Shown here in pieces: positions 59,875-64,000 of a stretch of 64,000 nt of DNA. How positions within the stretch are numbered: position 1 is the stretch's first letter; every line of letters starts with the position of its first letter. Below the pieces are notes generated by a model that made no database searches, was not told the DNA's origin, and worked only from the letters and a program-made list of their open reading frames with translations. Source of the stretch: Streptomyces sp. WM6386 (lineage in GTDB: Bacteria; Actinomycetota; Actinomycetes; Streptomycetales; Streptomycetaceae); contig NZ_JXTE01000020.1 in NCBI RefSeq assembly GCF_000972385.1, forward strand, positions 1 through 64,000, given 5' to 3'. The translations under genes were made by a program, and so were the position numbers.

Positions 59875-62800
59875 CGGGCGGCCCGCTCGGCGGTGAGCAG
59901 GGCGACGGCGTCGGAGAGCTGGGTGATCAACGAGGCCTGCGTCTCGGCCAGCACGTCGATCTGGCGCCGCAGCTCGGCGACTTCGCTGCGGCTGGCATAC
60001 GCCGCCTGCCCGGGTGCCTCGAGTGCCTCGGGTGTTTGGGGTGTCTCGGGTGTCTCGAGTGCCTGGGGTGCCGCCTTTCGCGGCTCCGGTATCTGCCGTA
60101 CGTCGATGATCTCGGCCCGTGGCTCCGGTGCCGGCCGTGCCGCGCGCTCCGTGATGAGCCGTGCTGTCAACTCCGGTGACCCCGCGTCCTCCAGCAGTTC
60201 CCGCACGGCCAGCCGTACCCCGAACTCGCCCTCCAACTGCCGCAGCATGCCGATCAGTTGCAGGGAGTCCGCGCCCAGCCCCACGTAGGTCTCCCCGGCG
60301 CGCAGCCCGTCCTGGTCGTATCCCAGATGCTGTGCGGTCAGTTCGAGTACACGCTTGAGTACTGCCTGGTCGGTCACGTCGTTCTCCCCATCGGGTTCTC
60401 TCGCGGGTTCGTGCGCGGGTACGGCCGTGGTGGGTGGCAGTGGTGGGCCGATCCAGTACGACCGGTGCTCGAAGGGGTAGGTGGGCAGCGGGATACGCCG
60501 GCCTCCGCATCCTTCGAGCAGGGCGGCCCAGTCGAGGGGCGTCCCGGCGCAGTGCAGCCGGGCCGCGGCCCGCCACACCTCGTCCGGGGTGCCGCCCGTG
60601 GGCACGCAGAGGGTGTCCGGGACCGCCCGCCGGGCAAGCCGGGTCAGGGTGGCGTCCGGGCCGAGTTCCAGCAGGGCGTCCACGGGGGCCAGGGTGCGCA
60701 GTACGGCGTGGAAGTCGGCGGTGTGCCGGGCCTGGCGGACGAGGTGGCCGGCGTCGGGCAGCCAGCCCGGGGGATGGGCGACACCGTCCAGACCACTGAC
60801 GAACTCGATCTCGACAGGCCGCAGTTCGGCCTTCTCGACGGCCGCGCGCAGTTCGTCGAGGACCGGGTCGAGGAGCGCGCTGTGGAAGGCACGGTCCACC
60901 GGCAGCGGTACGCCGGTCATGCCCTGCTCGGTCAGTCGGCGGTGCGCTTCGGCGATGGCGTCGGGCGGCCCGGCCAGCACCTGGTGTCCGGGCCCGTTGG
61001 ACACGGCGAGCTCCACGCGCCCGACCTCGGCGGCGAGTTCCCGGACCCGGTCCCGACCCGCGAAGACGGCGAGCATCGCGCCGGGCGCCGTGTCCTGCAT
61101 CAGCCGCCCCCGCCGGCACAGCAGCCGCATGCCGTCCGCCAGCGACAGCGCCCCGGCGGCACACAGCGCCGCGAACTCCCCGACACTGTGCCCGGCGACC
61201 GACCCGGGCCGCACTCCCCAACTCCGCCACAACCGGAGCTGGGCGACTTGCAGGGCGAAGATCGCGGGTTGCGCGAAGGCGGTGTCCCAGGGGGTGGGGG
61301 GTGCGGAGACCGGACCGAGGGTTCGGGCGGCCCGGTGAGGGTCTTCGGCGACCGGGCCGGGATGACCGGGACGCCGCGCCTCTTCCGCGCCCGGGTCGCT
61401 GGGACCGCCTTGGCCTGATCCGACGGGGCGCCTCGATCTGGCGGAGGCGCCGGGCTCGTCGGAGGTGTCCGGCCGGTCGGCGGTGCTCGGCCCGCCGAAG
61501 TTCCTCGGCCCGGCGGAGACGATCGGTCGGTCGGAGGTGCCCAGTGGGTCTGAGCTGACCGGTCCGCGGGTGCTACGCGACCCGTCGGCGGCCCGGGCAG
61601 GGTCGTCCTCGCGCCCGCCCGACGGCCTTCCCGCGCCGATGATCCGGGCGAGGAAGTCCTTCTCGCCCGTCTCCTGCTCGTAGACCCGCGCGCACTCCCG
61701 CAGCACCTCGGCGACGACCGGGAAGCGGGCGGCGAGCGCCGCGGCCATACCGGGGCCGCCGGTGCCCTGGCCGCTGAAGAGGAAGGCGGGGGAGACGGGC
61801 AGGTCGGCCGTTCCGGTGAAGGCGCCCGGCACGTCGGCGAGGACGGCGGGGGCGACGGTCCGGTCGGCCGTCCCGGTCAGGGCGCCCGGCGTGCCGGCGA
61901 GGAACGCGTCCAGCCCCTCGACGAAGGGCGCGGTGACGACCAGCCGGTGGGGCAGATGGCGCCGGCCGAGCGCGGTCGTCGTCAGCAGATCGGCGGGGGC
62001 GAGATCCGGGCGCCGGACCAACTCGTCCCGGAAGGCCCGGGCATACGCCGTCAGCGCCCCCGGCGTCCGCGCCGACAGCGGCAACAGCACGGGCCCGGCC
62101 CGCTCACCACGTACCGCCTCGGCAACCCTCCCCGGCGCCTCTTCCACGATCACGTGCGCATTCGTCCCGCCCATCCCGATGGAGTGCACCCCCGCCCGCC
62201 GGACCCCGGAGCCCGGCCACGGTGTCGCCCGGGTCGGTACGACGAACGGGCTGGTCTCCAACGCGAGGAGGGGATTGGCGCGGGTGAAGTTCACCAGCGG
62301 CGGTATCACCCCGTGCCGTAACACCAGGATCGTCTTGATCAGCCCCGCCAGACCCGCCGCGCTGTCCAGGTGGCCGATCGCGGGTTTGGTGGAGCCCAGC
62401 GCGCAGAAGGCCGTGCCGTCCGTGTGCGCTCTGAACGCCTCGGTGAGCGCGGCGAACTCGATCGGGTCGCCCTTGAACGTGCCGGTGCCGTGTGCCTCCA
62501 GATAGCCGAGGGAGTCGGCCGGAACGCCCGCCCGTGACAGCGCGCCGAGTACCGCGTCCCGCTGGCCCGCGACGCCGGGCGCGGCGAACCCCCCTTTGTC
62601 GTCACCGTCGTTGGTGACAGCCGAGCCGAGGATGACGGCGTGCACGGTGTCGCCGTCGGCCAGTGCCCGGGCCAGCGGCTTCAGCAGGACCGCCGCGACC
62701 CCGTTGCCGCCGACCGTGCCGTCGGCGTCCGCGTCGAAGGCCCGTACCGTGCCGCTCCGGGAGATCGTGGAGCCCTTGACGTGCCGGTGCCCGGTGATCT

Positions 62801-63434
62801 GGGGGAGGTGCAGGGCCGCCGAGCCCACCAGCATCAGCTCGGCATCGCCCGCCAGGAGCGCCTGGCAGGCCAGATGGACCGAGACGAGGGCGCTGGAGCA
62901 GGCGGTGGCGACATTGACCGCCGGGCCGCGCAGTCCGAGCCGGAAGGCGGCCCGGTTGGCGGCGAAGTCGGGATAGTTGCCGACCTGGGCCTGCTTCTGG
63001 GCGAGCCAGTCGTCGCCCGGCGCGTCCGCGAGGTTGTTGGCGAGATAGCTGTGCAGCGAGTACAGCCGGTATCCGACGCTGCCGTACACCCCGATACGGG
63101 CGTCGGAGCCGGCGTAGCCGCCGTCCTCCAGGGCGTGGTGGCAGCACTCCAGGAGCAGCCGCTGCTGCGGATCGGTCACCTCCGCCTCGCGCCCGGTCAT
63201 CCCGAAGAACGCGGCGTCGAAGCCGTCGACCCCGTCCAGCAGCGCACTGGCGCCGACGAGGTCCGGGTCGTCGAGGAGGTCCTCGGAGGCTCCCGCGGAC
63301 CGTAACTCGGCCCGGGTGAACCGTCGTACGTGTGAGACGCCCGCCTCGATGTCACGCCAGTACTGCTCGGTGGTCCCCGCTCCCGGGAACCTCAGCGCCA
63401 TCCCGATGACCGCCACGCGTCGGTCGTCCGGCAC
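59871..63434 (-). CDS. Type I polyketide synthase module KS-AT-ACP
   Basis: 1187 residues. KS (about 5-430) with C179 in TACSSA, H315 in EAHGTGT and H355 in IGHLDSA. AT with GQG near 556, S750 in GHSVGE and RAFH at 848-851, a HAFH-like motif that predicts malonyl-CoA. ACP with S1057 in GADSL. The end is a coiled docking helix (about 1145-1187). There are no reductive domains, so it leaves a beta-keto thioester, the substrate of the aminotransferase encoded next. A disordered insertion of about 110 residues (603-712) splits the AT, and a 15-residue tandem repeat (PGALTGTAD / PGAFTGTAD) lies at 516-549. GTG 63434 follows GGGGGAGAAGG. Confidence 0.93.
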   Translation of the reverse strand: MPDDRRVAVIGMALRFPGAGTTEQYWRDIEAGVSHVRRFTRAELRSAGASEDLLDDPDLVGASALLDGVDGFDAAFFGMTGREAEVTDPQQRLLLECCHHALEDGGYAGSDARIGVYGSVGYRLYSLHSYLANNLADAPGDDWLAQKQAQVGNYPDFAANRAAFRLGLRGPAVNVATACSSALVSVHLACQALLAGDAELMLVGSAALHLPQITGHRHVKGSTISRSGTVRAFDADADGTVGGNGVAAVLLKPLARALADGDTVHAVILGSAVTNDGDDKGGFAAPGVAGQRDAVLGALSRAGVPADSLGYLEAHGTGTFKGDPIEFAALTEAFRAHTDGTAFCALGSTKPAIGHLDSAAGLAGLIKTILVLRHGVIPPLVNFTRANPLLALETSPFVVPTRATPWPGSGVRRAGVHSIGMGGTNAHVIVEEAPGRVAEAVRGERAGPVLLPLSARTPGALTAYARAFRDELVRRPDLAPADLLTTTALGRRHLPHRLVVTAPFVEGLDAFLAGTPGALTGTADRTVAPAVLADVPGAFTGTADLPVSPAFLFSGQGTGGPGMAAALAARFPVVAEVLRECARVYEQETGEKDFLARIIGAGRPSGGREDDPARAADGSRSTRGPVSSDPLGTSDRPIVSAGPRNFGGPSTADRPDTSDEPGASARSRRPVGSGQGGPSDPGAEEARRPGHPGPVAEDPHRAARTLGPVSAPPTPWDTAFAQPAIFALQVAQLRLWRSWGVRPGSVAGHSVGEFAALCAAGALSLADGMRLLCRRGRLMQDTAPGAMLAVFAGRDRVRELAAEVGRVELAVSNGPGHQVLAGPPDAIAEAHRRLTEQGMTGVPLPVDRAFHSALLDPVLDELRAAVEKAELRPVEIEFVSGLDGVAHPPGWLPDAGHLVRQARHTADFHAVLRTLAPVDALLELGPDATLTRLARRAVPDTLCVPTGGTPDEVWRAAARLHCAGTPLDWAALLEGCGGRRIPLPTYPFEHRSYWIGPPLPPTTAVPAHEPAREPDGENDVTDQAVLKRVLELTAQHLGYDQDGLRAGETYVGLGADSLQLIGMLRQLEGEFGVRLAVRELLEDAGSPELTARLITERAARPAPEPRAEIIDVRQIPEPRKAAPQALETPETPQTPEALEAPGQAAYASRSEVAELRRQIDVLAETQASLITQLSDAVALLTAERAAR

Positions 63435-63498
63435 CCCTTCTCCCCCTTCTGCTCCGGCTCGATGGTTCGACCTCGACGGTTCGACGTCCGGGGCCGCC

Positions 63499-64000
63499 TC
63501 ACACCTCCGCGCGCGCCTCCGCCCCCGTGCCCGTGCCCTTGCCCTCCGCGTCCGTGCCGGCCGGCGCTGTCGAACGGCGGCGCAGCACCAGGGCCACGAA
63601 GAGCACGGCGATCACGATGGCCACACCGTGCGCGACCGCGACGACCGACAGCGGTGAGAACACGTCGAGCGCGGCGCCGACCGCGATCATCCCGGCGCCG
63701 AAGCCGAAGCTCTCCACGGTCGCCGACAGCCCGAAGGCATGGGTGCGCAGACGGTCCGGCAGGGTCTGCAGATGCTGGGTGTAGGACACCTCGGTCAGCC
63801 CGTCGGCCGCCCCCGCGACCAGCGCGATCAGCACGGTCGCGGTCCAGGGCAGCCCGGCGAAGGCCAGGATGAAGGCGCCGGACATCACGATGGTGCCGAG
63901 CCCGAACCCCAGGGCGCCCAGGGCTTGTTCCGAGCGCCGCGGCAGTCGCTGGATGACTTGCTGGGCCACGATGTTGCCGAACGCCCACACGCACCAGAAC
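63499..64000 (-). CDS. MFS transporter (partial, 5' end beyond the window)
   Basis: The last 167 codons of a major facilitator protein; the frame stays open to the window edge. Four hydrophobic helices and the loop LPDRLRTHAFGL are visible, and the tail is a Gly/Thr/Ala-rich run. It ends 64 bases before the PKS start and is transcribed with it, so it is a likely exporter of the pathway product. Biosynthetic genes may continue beyond the window. Confidence 0.82.
   Translation of the reverse strand, partial: FWCVWAFGNIVAQQVIQRLPRRSEQALGALGFGLGTIVMSGAFILAFAGLPWTATVLIALVAGAADGLTEVSYTQHLQTLPDRLRTHAFGLSATVESFGFGAGMIAVGAALDVFSPLSVVAVAHGVAIVIAVLFVALVLRRRSTAPAGTDAEGKGTGTGAEARAEV

Noticed and set aside
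59875..61230. Upstream extension of the NRPS frame into the PKS gene
   Set aside because: It lies in another frame of the PKS AT/ACP region. GTG 59874 with a GTGA overlap is the natural start.

Overview
The window is high-GC actinobacterial chromosome, almost certainly Streptomyces. Evidence: codon use, frequent GTG/TTG starts, 4-bp GTGA/ATGA overlaps, leaderless-looking starts, and a gene order in the first 24 kb (narK, nnaR, DUF1772, CGNR, ECF sigma/anti-sigma, HelD-like, malic enzyme, hupA, murA, YqgE, DUF3039, sugar ABC, GH20) that matches, from memory, the S. coelicolor SCO2959-to-SCO2943 block in reverse. No database was searched.

Region 1 (1-25.7 kb) is core chromosome. It holds a nitrate transporter with its HemD-like regulator NnaR, an ECF sigma/zinc anti-sigma pair, a HelD-like RNA polymerase helicase, and a structured small RNA candidate with a strong terminator upstream of an ACT-domain malic enzyme. 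HupA and MurA converge on a shared terminator. A chitobiose/GlcNAc-type ABC importer and a cytoplasmic GH20 hexosaminidase follow, with a possible DasR site. Next come a three-subunit molybdenum hydroxylase whose Fe-S subunit has a long disordered head, a P-loop kinase gene interrupted by an in-frame TGA, and a double SUKH-4 protein.

Region 2 (25,738-45,700) is a complete actinomycete integrative and conjugative element (AICE) of about 20 kb in the 3' end of a tRNA-Cys gene, bounded by 54-bp att repeats with one mismatch. The left end carries cargo: an EndoVII-like HNH protein, two membrane proteins (one a low-GC TM-HEPN-nuclease-like protein), GntR, an APH-like kinase and an XRE-TPR regulator. 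A control region follows with tandem repeats, a 27-bp palindrome and an rrn boxA-like motif. It precedes a long run of small genes, a TraB/FtsK translocase with a palindromic clt-like repeat cluster behind it, Spd-like membrane proteins, a cytosine methyltransferase, prim-pol and DUF3987 replication proteins, an iteron array, Xis and integrase. Three separate genes of the element share a covarying hairpin leader with a nearly invariant loop; this is the best candidate here for an undescribed regulatory RNA.

Region 3 (45.7-48.4 kb) lies between the intact tRNA-Cys and a second tRNA-Cys copy with an enlarged anticodon region. Both have the same promoter on a duplicated flank. Between them are HD, XRE and unknown-protein genes, probably the remains of an older element.

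Region 4 (48.5-64 kb) has an MFS exporter converging on a minus-strand biosynthetic operon that runs off the right edge: MFS (partial), KS-AT-ACP polyketide synthase, a fused aminotransferase/luciferase-like monooxygenase/C-PCP-C protein without an adenylation domain, an M18 aminopeptidase, a thioesterase with cysteine at the nucleophile position, and a free A-PCP didomain. The operon reads as a compact PKS-NRPS route to a beta-amino, possibly N- or C-oxidised, acyl-peptide with adenylation supplied in trans. Several of its proteins contain unusual repeat-rich disordered insertions.
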